DNA from: Alkalihalobacillus deserti
GTDB lineage: Bacteria > Bacillota > Bacilli > Bacillales > Bacillaceae_D
Reading direction: 5' to 3'
NCBI RefSeq assembly: GCF_020734105.1
Contig: NZ_JAJAFR010000015.1
Coordinates: 1-64,000 of the forward strand
Length of the DNA stretch: 64,000 nt
The notes under the pieces are model-generated. The model was not told the origin of the DNA, did not search any database, and saw only the letters and a program-made list of their open reading frames with translations. The first letter of the stretch is position 1; every line of letters starts with the position of its first letter. The translations under genes and the position numbers were made by a program. Positions 8,519-16,408 of this stretch are shown one piece after another.

Positions 8519-9568
8519 TCAGGAAAGATTTTGGAACCGATTTTGCGCTACATTTATCTTATAAAGTTGTTCTTTTAACAAAGGCAAATTCAACTCGACT
8601 TGTTTTTTGATACGAGCATCTAGTGGAAGGTTCTTAATACTTTCAATAGAATAATAAAGTGGTTTTTGGACACGATCTAGCAGTGCCTCTTGCTCTTCTT
8701 TGGTAAAAGAGAGAACGAATTCTCGTTGTTCAAGAGTCAAGGAATGTAATTGTTCTTGTCTTTTCTTTGCCAATTTCCATTCTTTTACTTCCACTTTTTG
8801 TCGTTCAAGGAGTGGGAGATGCAGTTGGATTTGTCTTTGAGTGGTTTCCTCATATTCCGAGATTTCTTCATCTTGAAAAAAACCTTCTACTATTCCATCT
8901 TCAATGGATAGAAGCAATTCTCTCCGATCTTCCGGGTTCATTTTTGAAACAAACTGTTGTTGTTTGATATTTAATCGTTGGAACAGAAACGATAATTTCT
9001 TTTCTTCCTCGTAGCGTGCGTTAATCCGCTCGACCAGTGCAATTTGGTTATCGGATAACGGAAGCCCTGCTTCATATTGGTCAATAATGTCCTGAGGGAG
9101 AGATAAATGCAGATAAGAAGCTAAAGGGTAAAATAAGTTCTTTTTATATTTAACTAGAATATCATCTCTTTCAAGATCGATTGCATACATCCCGTTTTTC
9201 ACATCTTTAATTACAGAAGAAGGAAGGGAGAGGTAGTTTTCGAAACAGTTCTCCCCTAGATATCTTACTGCGCCTTCTTTTTTGTTTTGGATGAGATATT
9301 GGAAGCGAAGGGATTGACCGCAATCGCACTTATGAGGCCGTTTCTTATATCCGCCATCCAAAATGTCTATCAAAACCCAATCCTTAATTTTTCCTTCGAT
9401 GTCTTGGTGGCTCATCGTTTCGTTTATGTCTATTCCTTTGTAGTTTGCTAGTACTTGTAACCATCGGCTCTTCTTTTTAATTTTCATTCTGTGTGTCAGA
9501 AAGTAGACTTGCTCATCATTCAATTTGCTCATGATCGCTTCTACCTCTTTTTGCGCAAGGAGTACCAT
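8519..9568 (-). CDS. Hypothetical protein with CxC/CF motif (possible DUF3895-type)
   Basis: 349 aa, no signal peptide or membrane segment, so probably cytosolic. Residues around 80-112 contain KCDCGQSLRFQYLIQNKKEG followed by VRYLGENCFENYL, with three cysteines that could bind metal or form a small structural motif. The C-terminal half repeats a helical motif of type LxxEQREFVxSFTKEExEALL several times, also echoed near the N-terminus (LNDEQVYFLTHRMK). It resembles a bacilli-restricted family I associate with DUF3895, but this is from memory and uncertain. ATG start with TGGAGGTG upstream. Single gene; its stop is beside GTTAGGGGTCAGG, a possible fragment of the local repeats. Confidence 0.7.
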   Translation of the reverse strand: MVLLAQKEVEAIMSKLNDEQVYFLTHRMKIKKKSRWLQVLANYKGIDINETMSHQDIEGKIKDWVLIDILDGGYKKRPHKCDCGQSLRFQYLIQNKKEGAVRYLGENCFENYLSLPSSVIKDVKNGMYAIDLERDDILVKYKKNLFYPLASYLHLSLPQDIIDQYEAGLPLSDNQIALVERINARYEEEKKLSFLFQRLNIKQQQFVSKMNPEDRRELLLSIEDGIVEGFFQDEEISEYEETTQRQIQLHLPLLERQKVEVKEWKLAKKRQEQLHSLTLEQREFVLSFTKEEQEALLDRVQKPLYYSIESIKNLPLDARIKKQVELNLPLLKEQLYKINVAQNRFQNLS

Positions 9569-9714
9569 TGGTTCGACACCTCCATTTAAAGGGATTCTAT
9601 TCGTAATCTATTAAATGGTTATGCGTTTGGTGAGAGGTTTATGCTGTAATTTATTTAAAATGCGAGATTTGTGAAGGATAGTAACAGTGCTCCCGGACTT
9701 AGCAGAATGAATGC

Positions 9715-9727
9715 AGTGCCTGGCACC
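9715..9727. repeat. Short palindrome AGTGCCTGGCACC
   Basis: A near-palindromic GTGCC/GGCAC motif related to the first block of the dispersed repeat family; the same motif in the form GGTGCCAGGCACC is at 13933-13945. It may be a remnant of such a unit. Confidence 0.45.
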
Positions 9728-9756
9728 TTAGATGAACAACACAAACAACACAGAAA

Positions 9757-9785
9757 AAGCAGTTGGATTCCCAACTGCTTAGTCT
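9757..9785 (-). terminator. Terminator at end of HtrA-like gene
   Basis: AAGCAGTTGG (9757-9766) pairs perfectly with CCAACTGCTT (9771-9780). On the minus strand the stem is followed by TTTCTGTGTT. The stem overlaps the stop codon of the protease gene. Confidence 0.8.
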
Positions 9786-10921
9786 ATCACTTCCCCTTTA
9801 CCAGACAAAATCTTCATCTGATCATTCTCATATCCTACCGCATAGGTCACTTTGTATTTACTATACGTATGGCTGCCGTTCTTTCGCTCTTCGGCTGTAA
9901 TGATGGCCGTAACGATTGTGTCCTCTTCTGTTTTAACGATTAAATCATCAATGACGACTGATTTAGTATCTAAATAGCCCTCACGGAACGATTCATAGGA
10001 CGTTTTCCCCTGCCAAGAGCTTCCTATTAAAGAATACGCTGTTACGTAGTCTTGAACATTGAGGCTATCATAGAAGTAGCTTACTAGATATTCTGCTAAA
10101 TCTTCGTCTAAATCCCTTTCTCCGTCATATGCATAACCAGCTGCATTTTCCACGATATTTGGTAAGGTAGTCATTGGTGCCTTGGACCATCCCTCAATTA
10201 ACGTAATAACGTTTGGTAGTGGAATACTAAATCCAATCGATCCTTGATCAGCCTCCGCAGAATTAATGCCGAGAACTTCACCTGTGTCACTATTAATTAG
10301 AGGTCCTCCGCTATTTCCTGGTGCAATCGGTGCTGAAATTTGATAGGCGTCCTCAAAGTGATAAGGAGGTAACTCAAAGTCGCGATTCACTCCACTGATA
10401 ATCCCAGTCGTGACCGTATTTTGAAATCCTAGTGGGCTGCCTAATGCAAGAACTTCATCACCTATTTCTGCGAACTGCTCTCTACTCACTTTTAATGGTT
10501 CCGTTCCTTTTAACCCATCAACACGGACCACGGCAACATCTGTACTTTCGCTGATTCCAATGACCTTTCCGGCGAATTCACGGTTGTCTGTCGTTTTCAC
10601 CTGTACATCTGTTGCACCAGCAACGACATGGGCATTTGTCACCACATCTCCTTGATCATTATATAAAAAGCCAGAACCTAAGGAGTCATTTGCTGTTTCA
10701 ATCTGAACGACTAGCTTTTGCGTTTCATGGATAATTTCTTTTAATTCCTTTGATTCAGCTGGTGTAGAGACTTCCTCTGATGCAATCAGTTCTCCTGCCA
10801 ATATGGTCGATGGGGCGTTAAGTTGGTCTGGAACAGATCTCTTTACGAACGTAAATCCATACGCGGCGGCACCCCAGATCATCATAGTCGCAATGCAACT
10901 AATTATCCACTGCTTCTTCAT
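9779..10921 (-). CDS. Membrane-anchored HtrA-like (S1C) serine protease
   Basis: 380 aa from ATG 10921 (AAGGAGGG six bases upstream; the nine extra upstream codons overlap the previous gene and are rejected). One N-terminal membrane segment (about 6-24) and then a trypsin-like domain (about 58-245) with catalytic His98 in TNAHVV, Asp128 in STDVAVV and Ser204 in GNSGGPL. Unlike HtrA/DegP there is no PDZ domain; the C-terminal 120 residues form an alpha/beta domain of NTF2-like appearance. Acts outside the membrane, probably in protein quality control. It follows the zinc-ribbon/FxLYD gene by 11 bases, so the two form an operon. Confidence 0.9.
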   Translation of the reverse strand: MKKQWIISCIATMMIWGAAAYGFTFVKRSVPDQLNAPSTILAGELIASEEVSTPAESKELKEIIHETQKLVVQIETANDSLGSGFLYNDQGDVVTNAHVVAGATDVQVKTTDNREFAGKVIGISESTDVAVVRVDGLKGTEPLKVSREQFAEIGDEVLALGSPLGFQNTVTTGIISGVNRDFELPPYHFEDAYQISAPIAPGNSGGPLINSDTGEVLGINSAEADQGSIGFSIPLPNVITLIEGWSKAPMTTLPNIVENAAGYAYDGERDLDEDLAEYLVSYFYDSLNVQDYVTAYSLIGSSWQGKTSYESFREGYLDTKSVVIDDLIVKTEEDTIVTAIITAEERKNGSHTYSKYKVTYAVGYENDQMKILSGKGEVID

Positions 10922-10932
10922 TTCTTCCCTCC

Positions 10933-12273
10933 TTACTCGACAAACCAAGTTATGTTATCAACTTCAACGTTTACATCTTGCGAAAGATAGAACACAACAT
11001 CCTCGAACGAGCCTTGTTCTCCTCGATTTACATAATAGGGGTAGACTGTAGTCGAACGATCATCAAGAGAGTTGCCCTCTAAATCGTAAATCGTATAATC
11101 AATCGTAACGGAAGAAATGTCTTTCGTCGCTACGTTTGTCACTTCTCCATATAGATATAAGTCACCATATTCATCGACTTCATATTCAAATGACGTGATC
11201 TCAACAGCTGCAGTATAATTTTGTAAGTCCTCTCTAGCTGCGGCCTCTATCGCCTGTTCTAGTCGCGTCTGCTCGGCTTCTTCAAATGCAGCTTGTTCCT
11301 GTTCAATTTTTTCCTTGAAAGAAAGAAGCGTTTTATTATCTGTTGCGTATTCAAGTCCTTGATTTATAGTCGCAATGGCATCTGAAAACTGCTTTTTCTG
11401 TAATTGTTGCTCTGCATGGTCACTCGATATTTGAACAATTTTTGTGAGAATTTGTTCTTTGACCGCGGCTGCTTCTTCTGAAGGTAATCTAGCAACCAGA
11501 GTGAGCTTATTTATCAACTGATTAACAGTTGTTAACTCACTTAGTTCCTGTTTTATTTTCCCGACGGTTATCGTTACTTCCTTGGCCTCGATTAACTCTG
11601 TAAAAGGTTCAAATAACGGGTCAACTTCAGATTCGATCGTTTCCTTTAATGAAGAAAGAATATCCTCCGCTTCGACAAAGTTCTGCTCTTTAATTTTTTC
11701 GCTAATAGCTGTTAGCTCAGCCATATTACTAGAGGCACGATGAACAGCTTCCATGTCCTGCTGCAAGACTGCATAAGCTGGACGCATGTGCAGCGCGCTT
11801 TGCAACGCTTTTTCAGCCTTTGTATATTCACCATTTAAGGCAGCGGTCTCAGCTGACTGCTGCAAAGCAAGAACTTTTTCATTCTTATTTGTTTCATTAA
11901 AATAGGATGCTGATACACCTCCACCGGCTAATAACAAGCTAACGACTGGAATCAGGATTGGTAGTTTTTTTAGAAAGCGACCACGGGGAACATCGGTTTG
12001 TTGTATTGTTTGACCTTCATCTTCTTCTGGTTCAAAAGCTTCAGTTGTTGCCGCTATCTCTGCTACTGCAGTTGTTTGGTTTTCGGTAATTGTCCGGGAA
12101 AGCTCTTGATCTAGTCTAGATTTTTCAGAAGTATGTAACTCAGAGCCCAGGGATATCTCTTTTGTATCTAGCGTCTGTTCAACACGTTCCTCTGTCGTTA
12201 AGACCTTTTCACCACAGTTCGAACAAAAACGAGATTTCTCAAGCAATTGCTCACCACATTTATGACAAAACAT
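10933..12273 (-). CDS. Zinc-ribbon, single-span membrane protein with FxLYD domain
   Basis: 446 aa from ATG 12273 (AGGAGG nine bases upstream). Domain order: an N-terminal zinc ribbon (CHKCGEQL ... CSNCGEKV, Cys pairs within residues 3-24), an acidic linker, one membrane segment (about 123-140, LPILIPVVSLLLAGGGVSA), a long extracellular helical region rich in Gln/Glu (about 150-360) and a C-terminal beta domain with DLYLYGEVTNVATKDISSV, typical of FxLYD domains. The layout recalls TcaA-like and other zinc-ribbon membrane proteins of Firmicutes. Co-transcribed with the HtrA-like protease, suggesting a role in envelope stress sensing or substrate presentation (inference). Confidence 0.82.
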   Translation of the reverse strand: MFCHKCGEQLLEKSRFCSNCGEKVLTTEERVEQTLDTKEISLGSELHTSEKSRLDQELSRTITENQTTAVAEIAATTEAFEPEEDEGQTIQQTDVPRGRFLKKLPILIPVVSLLLAGGGVSASYFNETNKNEKVLALQQSAETAALNGEYTKAEKALQSALHMRPAYAVLQQDMEAVHRASSNMAELTAISEKIKEQNFVEAEDILSSLKETIESEVDPLFEPFTELIEAKEVTITVGKIKQELSELTTVNQLINKLTLVARLPSEEAAAVKEQILTKIVQISSDHAEQQLQKKQFSDAIATINQGLEYATDNKTLLSFKEKIEQEQAAFEEAEQTRLEQAIEAAAREDLQNYTAAVEITSFEYEVDEYGDLYLYGEVTNVATKDISSVTIDYTIYDLEGNSLDDRSTTVYPYYVNRGEQGSFEDVVFYLSQDVNVEVDNITWFVE

Positions 12274-12386
12274 GATTAAAATCCTCCTAATCAAGTTTAT
12301 ATTTACTATAATAGTAGATTATTATACAAGATTAGACAATGCCAATTGATAAACAATTTATTCGGGTGATTGTCACAGTAATAAAA

Positions 12387-12450
12387 TTTCAAAAGCCCCC
12401 CCTAAAAAATTAAAGTCTTTTCGTATAGATTAATAAAAAACAATTTTGGA
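12387..12450 (+). promoter_or_regulatory. Second copy of the DUF5667-gene upstream element
   Basis: TTTCAAA, CCCCCCTAAAAAA, AAAGTC, TTCGTA and ATTTTGGAG occur in the same order as at 2101-2166. It is followed by a tandem duplication of TTGGAGTTCTTTA that repeats the ribosome-binding region. Confidence 0.5.
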
Positions 12451-12471
12451 GTTCTTTATTTGGAGTTCTTT

Positions 12472-12791
12472 ATGTCGAGTGCAAACGTTCGAAATGTTTT
12501 AGCTACTAGTGTGTAGATAATGACTTTCGTTTTTTACTTTGGTAACAGGACAAGCTTCTGCGGATAATCATGAGCAAGAAAATGATTCTAAAAGTGGAGG
12601 AACGGTTCAGCAAGAAGGTGAAGATCCATCAACTCAAGAAGGAGCAACAGCAGAAGGGACTTCAGAAGCTGAAAACTATTAAAGATGATGAGGGTTTCGA
12701 AGAATTAATTGAAGTAGATAATGATGTATATAAGGATGAAGAAGTTGAAGAGAAAACAGAAGAAATAGAAGAAGAAGATCAGGAGTATTGA
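12472..12791 (+). pseudogene. Decayed 5' copy of the DUF5667-type secreted protein gene
   Basis: The translation from ATG 12472 reads MSSANVRNVLATSV then a TAG, matching KNVRNVLATGV of the intact gene at 2177. Beyond the stop, GTAACAGGACAAGCTT and GCGGATAATCATGAGC match the signal-peptide cleavage region of the intact copy almost base for base. A frameshift then moves the acidic part into the frame that ends at 12791, where IEVDNDVYKDEEV parallels IEIGNDVHTEEDV. The DUF5667 domain and Lys/Glu repeats are missing. A 73-residue frame starting at 12570 is therefore not a real gene. Confidence 0.85.
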
Positions 12792-13000
12792 AGGGATTTT
12801 AGAAAAATAGTCAGAAATTGAAAAAACTAGACCAAGTCTAGTAGTGCGTGCTGCAATCACCCGGAATGTGTTGATTAATTGTTATTCCATTTCCTTTTTT
12901 TGGGTGTTATTATATGTAAATGATTTAAAGTAGCTTAGTGTTCTAGTAGTCTTTGTCAATAGAGACAGAGCATTAACTACCATTTGTGGGGAGAGAAGAA

Positions 13001-13162
13001 ATGAGTGTGCTTAAAGAAGTCGAGATGTTAACACAAGAACGTCTGTTGAAAATATTAGAAGCTGCATATAAAAAAGGTACGGAGTCTGCTAATGTGACGT
13101 CTAAACAATTAGTAGACGAAATTTCCGCAGTCTTAAAGCCATATGTTAAGCCCGAGAAATAA
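13001..13162 (+). CDS. Small hypothetical protein (53 aa)
   Basis: ATG 13001 is preceded by GGGGAGAG and the frame ends with TAA at 13160-13162. The protein is a soluble, mostly helical peptide starting MSVLKEVEMLTQERLLKILE and ending in KPYVKPEK. No signal or membrane segment. It has its own terminator immediately downstream, which supports it being a real transcript. I do not recognise the family. A longer frame on the opposite strand covering it has no ribosome binding site and is taken as a shadow. Confidence 0.65.
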   Translation: MSVLKEVEMLTQERLLKILEAAYKKGTESANVTSKQLVDEISAVLKPYVKPEK

Positions 13163-13164
13163 AT

Positions 13165-13220
13165 AAAAGTTCGAAGCAACAGTACTTGTAAGCAAGTCAG
13201 TCGCTTAGAACTTTTTCTTT
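13165..13220 (+). terminator. Terminator of the 53-aa ORF
   Basis: AAAAGTTC (13165-13172) pairs with GAACTTTTT (13208-13216), with a nested ACTTG/CAAGT hairpin at 13184-13197, then TCTTTTT. Confidence 0.75.
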
Positions 13221-13261
13221 TTAATTGGGGAAAAATTATATAAGAAATTTTTGTGCGATCT

Positions 13262-13450
13262 CTAAATAAGCTCTCTCTCAGTAAAGTCAAATTTCTGAAC
13301 AAAGTTACACTTGGAGCAAGCCCTTCCTAGTTGCTCGTTGGTAAGAGGACTTTTGTAATAAACTTCATCAAATTCACATACAGGGCACTCAATAATATGA
13401 AGAATTTCTCTCTGACCTAAAACTACATTAAGTAAGTTTTCAAAGTACAT
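13262..13450 (-). CDS. Small Cys-motif (zinc-ribbon-like) protein
   Basis: 62 aa from ATG 13450 (GAGGTGAG upstream; a GTG three codons earlier overlaps it and is rejected). Two CxxC pairs, CPVC at about residue 22 and CSKC at about residue 46, suggest a zinc ribbon. The rest is hydrophilic with a C-terminal FDFTEREL. Likely a small cytosolic regulator or structural protein; no specific family recognised. Stands alone. Confidence 0.65.
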   Translation of the reverse strand: MYFENLLNVVLGQREILHIIECPVCEFDEVYYKSPLTNEQLGRACSKCNFVQKFDFTERELI

Positions 13451-14030
13451 AATCCTCACCTCTATATGTTATTTCTTACCTATTTTAGCAAATAGGATAG
13501 GAGAAGTATGATGAAGTTTGTCAGTGATAAAGGAGTTATTTAACGACAAAAAGTGAGATAGAAGGTAATCAGAATGCTGTGTTTTGTATCTGGGCGTCGA
13601 TGGATTCCAATAGTTTAAAATCCGATATGGATTCCAGACCTCTAGTACACAAAAGCTTTAATAAGGTGGGGGGCAGGAACCTTAACAAGGAACGATTGGT
13701 TAGAAGTGTTTGATCATAGATTAAAGAAACGATTTTTCAGAAAATTGAGTGAAACTACATAAAGCAGATGGCGACTGAACTCCCTCAGAAAGGGGAAGGC
13801 ATATGAAGACTAGTCTCCATTGTCGTCTATCTTTATAAAAAGAAATAGCCATCCTGCCGCCAAGTAATTTGAGCTGTATCTATAGCAAAAATTTAAGATG
13901 ATCAATCGAAATTCAGTGGCGGTATCAGAAGCGGTGCCAGGCACCCAATACAAAACCGTTCATTTCCCGGAAAATTGTCGAATTTCCTATTATTAAGTTG
14001 TATAATAGATGAAATTCCTAAACAGTTTGA
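13451..14030. other. Intergenic region with repeat debris
   Basis: About 580 bases with no gene. GGTGCCAGGCACC at 13933-13945 followed by a CCCGGAAAATTGTCGAATTT stretch at 13967-13986 resembles a diverged unit of the dispersed repeat. TATAAT at 14001-14006 is a plausible -10 for the next gene. ATGGATTCCA occurs twice in slightly different form near 13602 and 13628. Confidence 0.45.
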
Positions 14031-14041
14031 AAGGGGCAACG

Positions 14042-15154
14042 GTGTCCATGAAACAATTTTTAATTATTGCTATTCTAATAGTTAATTTAGTGGCTTGTCA
14101 GTATACAGAAGAAAAAGCGATTAAAGAGATAATCGCTGAACCTATAGTAGGGTCTGAAACCATTGAATTAATAGAAGAGGAAGTCAGCATTACCATTGGC
14201 TCGATTGGAGATGTTTTATTACATAGTCGAGTATATAACCGAGCAAAGACAGAGGACGGATATGATTTTTTACCAATGTTGGAATTGGTTGAACCGCTTT
14301 TACAAGCTCCTGATTTCATGATGGCTAATCAAGAATCCATGCCAGGTGGAGAAGAGCTAGTACTGTCAACTTATCCAAGCTTTAATAGCCCTCACGAGAT
14401 TGCCAGTAATCTGCAAACAATTGGAATTGACATGGTGATTGGAGCGAATAACCATACGCTTGACCGAGGGGTAGCAGCAGTAGAAAGTGCATTAGATTAT
14501 TATGACAAAATTGATATGGACTATGTTGGGGTTTACAGGGATACAATAGATCGAGCAAGAGACCGGATTGTATCGGTTGAGGATGTAACCATAGGTGTGT
14601 TGGCGTACACCTATGGGACAAATGGTATTTCAATCCCAACCGGACATGAAGACATTGTTGCTTTAATCGATCCTGAAAGAATGGAGCAAGATGTAAAGAG
14701 ACTTCGTTCAAAAGTAGATGTCCTCATTGTTCACATGCACTGGGGAGCTGAATATGAAAATGAACCTAATGAAGAACAACGACGATTCGCTCAACAACTA
14801 GCAGAAGCTGGAGTCGACATTATATTTGGACATCATCCACATGTGTTGCAGCCTATTGAAGTGATTAAGCTGGATTCTGGGCATGAGACGACGGTTTTTT
14901 ATTCTTTAGGAAACTTTATATCATCGCAAAATTTTGATCTTACTGATATTGGTGGGATAGCGACTGTTGAAGTGACGAAAAATTGGACTGCTGAGGAAAC
15001 AACGATACGTATTCATTCTCCTTATATTGAACCAACTATAGTAGAACAAGAAACATACCGAGTGTACCCGTTTGCTGAAACTGAATTTGGGTCAATTAGT
15101 GGCAGGACGTTTGAAGAGACGCGTGATCATACACAGAAGTATTTTACCCATTAG
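14042..15154 (+). CDS. CapA/PgsA-family (poly-gamma-glutamate capsule type) lipoprotein
   Basis: About 370 aa. GTG 14042 and ATG 14048 are both possible behind AAGGGG at 14031-14036; the upstream ATG at 14009 lacks a site. A lipoprotein signal follows (FLIIAILIVNLVAC, lipobox Cys). The body is a metallophosphoesterase-like CapA domain: GDVLLHSRVY near the N-terminus, MANQES, GANNHTLDRGV, HMHWGAEYENEPNEEQRRFA and GHHPHVLQPIEV are the family landmarks. In Bacillus, PgsA/CapA takes part in poly-gamma-glutamate export, but no pgsB/pgsC neighbours are present here, so this is a stand-alone member and the substrate is unknown. Confidence 0.88.
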   Translation: MSMKQFLIIAILIVNLVACQYTEEKAIKEIIAEPIVGSETIELIEEEVSITIGSIGDVLLHSRVYNRAKTEDGYDFLPMLELVEPLLQAPDFMMANQESMPGGEELVLSTYPSFNSPHEIASNLQTIGIDMVIGANNHTLDRGVAAVESALDYYDKIDMDYVGVYRDTIDRARDRIVSVEDVTIGVLAYTYGTNGISIPTGHEDIVALIDPERMEQDVKRLRSKVDVLIVHMHWGAEYENEPNEEQRRFAQQLAEAGVDIIFGHHPHVLQPIEVIKLDSGHETTVFYSLGNFISSQNFDLTDIGGIATVEVTKNWTAEETTIRIHSPYIEPTIVEQETYRVYPFAETEFGSISGRTFEETRDHTQKYFTH

Positions 15155-15186
15155 ACTTTTATAGTCCAAATAATAAATTACAAAAC

Positions 15187-15579
15187 AAAAGAGGTAAACC
15201 CCTAAGGAGAAGTAGTTCCGTTTTTGTGGAGAAGAAGTACACTTAAAGTACGAGCAAGATAGTTTTGTAATCACTTAAATGTTTAGCGGACACAGGAGAC
15301 CTTATTACTCGAAATAGAGGATATTTTTTTAGAGATTTGTTGAAATAAGGGACCTGGTGTCCGTTTGACTCATGAAAATTGTATGACCGCTAACCATCAG
15401 TCAACGCCCTTTATTTAATAGGGGCGTATCTTAAATTAGATATATAAGCTTGGATTAGATTAATAATCCAAGCGTTTTTGTGTGCTAATTGTTTTGTTAT
15501 TTCACTCGTTATTTATACTGTTCTTTTACTTTTTCTCCACATTATCGGAACTACTTACCATAAGGGGTTCACCTCTTTT
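15187..15579. mobile_element. Candidate MITE or structured element with about 44-bp inverted-repeat ends
   Basis: The left arm (15187-15230) and right arm (15536-15579) are imperfect inverted repeats sharing AAAGAGGT, AACCCC, AAGTAGTTCCG and TGTGGA in order. Inside are three more hairpins: CGGACAC.../...GTGTCCG (about 15287-15363), ACGCCC/GGGGCGT (about 15402-15427) and GCTTGGATTA/TAATCCAAGC followed by GTTTTTG (15448-15478). No ORF of useful length is present. It could be a non-autonomous mobile element, or a folded RNA linked to the small gene that follows on the other strand. Confidence 0.5.
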
Positions 15580-15591
15580 TAAAGACAGCAA

Positions 15592-15705
15592 TTAAGAAAG
15601 AAATACATAAAACCATTTAATCCATCCAAAGAAAGAAAGCCATAACGGAATACTCAGGGAAACGCCCCATAATAATCCAGTTAAAAAGGTATTATGCTTA
15701 TTCAT
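15592..15705 (-). CDS. Small single-span membrane peptide (37 aa)
   Basis: ATG 15705 with AGAGGTTG upstream; frame ends TAA at 15592. The peptide MNKHNTFLTGLLWGVSLSIP is followed by a Trp/Phe-rich hydrophobic stretch (LWLSFFGWIKWFYVFLS), so it should be a membrane peptide. It abuts the inverted-repeat element at 15187-15579. Too short for family assignment; could be a sporulation-type or toxin-type membrane peptide. Confidence 0.5.
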   Translation of the reverse strand: MNKHNTFLTGLLWGVSLSIPLWLSFFGWIKWFYVFLS

Positions 15706-15840
15706 ATGTTCAACCTCTTTTCTTCTTTGAAAGGATGACAAAGCATAATCTAATTATATAAGAAAGCGCCTACAAGCAAAGTCAATTTCGTTCATCAGTT
15801 TCAGGCAAATTTCTTCGTATTTACTAATACTCATGCATAA

Positions 15841-15868
15841 AATGACACTATAGCTAGCTATAGTGTCA
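15841..15868. terminator. Perfect 28-bp palindrome, probable terminator of vanZ-like gene
   Basis: ATGACACTATAGCT is followed directly by its reverse complement AGCTATAGTGTCAT. It lies just past the 3' end of the minus-strand VanZ-like gene and is followed on that strand by TTTTATG. Confidence 0.7.
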
Positions 15869-15880
15869 TATCTTCTGTTA

Positions 15881-16279
15881 CTATTTAATGGTTTTTCGCT
15901 TGTTAATCCAATAAATAAAAATCAGCATGAGAAAAGCTCCTAATGAGTCAATCAAAACATCCGTCACCAAAGCGGAACGATTTGGTAGAAAGGATTGATG
16001 CCATTCATCAATGGCACCGTAAATCGATGCGAGTAACCAAGCGATAAAATAACGGTATTGTGATCCCCGTAAAGCGAGCCAGAGAAAAAGTGCCAGCAAA
16101 CCAAAAGCAGTGAGGTGCGTAGCTTTTCTTAGAACGTAATTTAAAATAGCTGAATCAAAAAAGGGATTTAATAAAAGTTGTTTTGTAGAATCTCCTGTGA
16201 AAAATGGTTGTCTTGTGGCTATAGCAATAGCAAAACACCAGATTAGAGCTATCGACCACCACAGTTTAGAATTGTTCAT
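15881..16279 (-). CDS. VanZ-like family membrane protein
   Basis: 132 aa from ATG 16279 (GGGTGA upstream; the four-codon extension starts with TTG and has no site). Four hydrophobic segments. The VanZ signature is clear: LRKATHLTAFGLLALFLWLA in the middle and DEWHQSFLPNRSALVTDVLI near the third segment, with the characteristic His, Asp/Glu and Arg residues. VanZ confers low-level teicoplanin resistance in vancomycin-resistance clusters, but stand-alone homologues in bacilli have unknown envelope roles. Neighbouring genes here are cell-wall genes. Confidence 0.88.
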   Translation of the reverse strand: MNNSKLWWSIALIWCFAIAIATRQPFFTGDSTKQLLLNPFFDSAILNYVLRKATHLTAFGLLALFLWLALRGSQYRYFIAWLLASIYGAIDEWHQSFLPNRSALVTDVLIDSLGAFLMLIFIYWINKRKTIK

Positions 16280-16408
16280 GTTATCACCCAAAGTTGATTA
16301 TACACGAAAAATAGCTGCTCAGTATGAAAAATGGTAGACAAAGAAAAGCCCCTTATACTCATTTTTCTGAATAAAAGGGGTCACGATAACTATATTAACT
16401 GCGAACAA

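Noticed and set aside
12570-12791. 73-residue plus-strand frame
   Set aside because: Out-of-frame remnant of the decayed DUF5667-gene copy; the natural frame is broken upstream.
12973-13302. 109-residue minus-strand frame
   Set aside because: Overlaps the better supported 53-aa plus-strand ORF with its own terminator and has no ribosome binding site.
14009-14041. Upstream ATG for the CapA-like gene
   Set aside because: No ribosome binding site; the lipoprotein signal begins at the later start behind AAGGGG.
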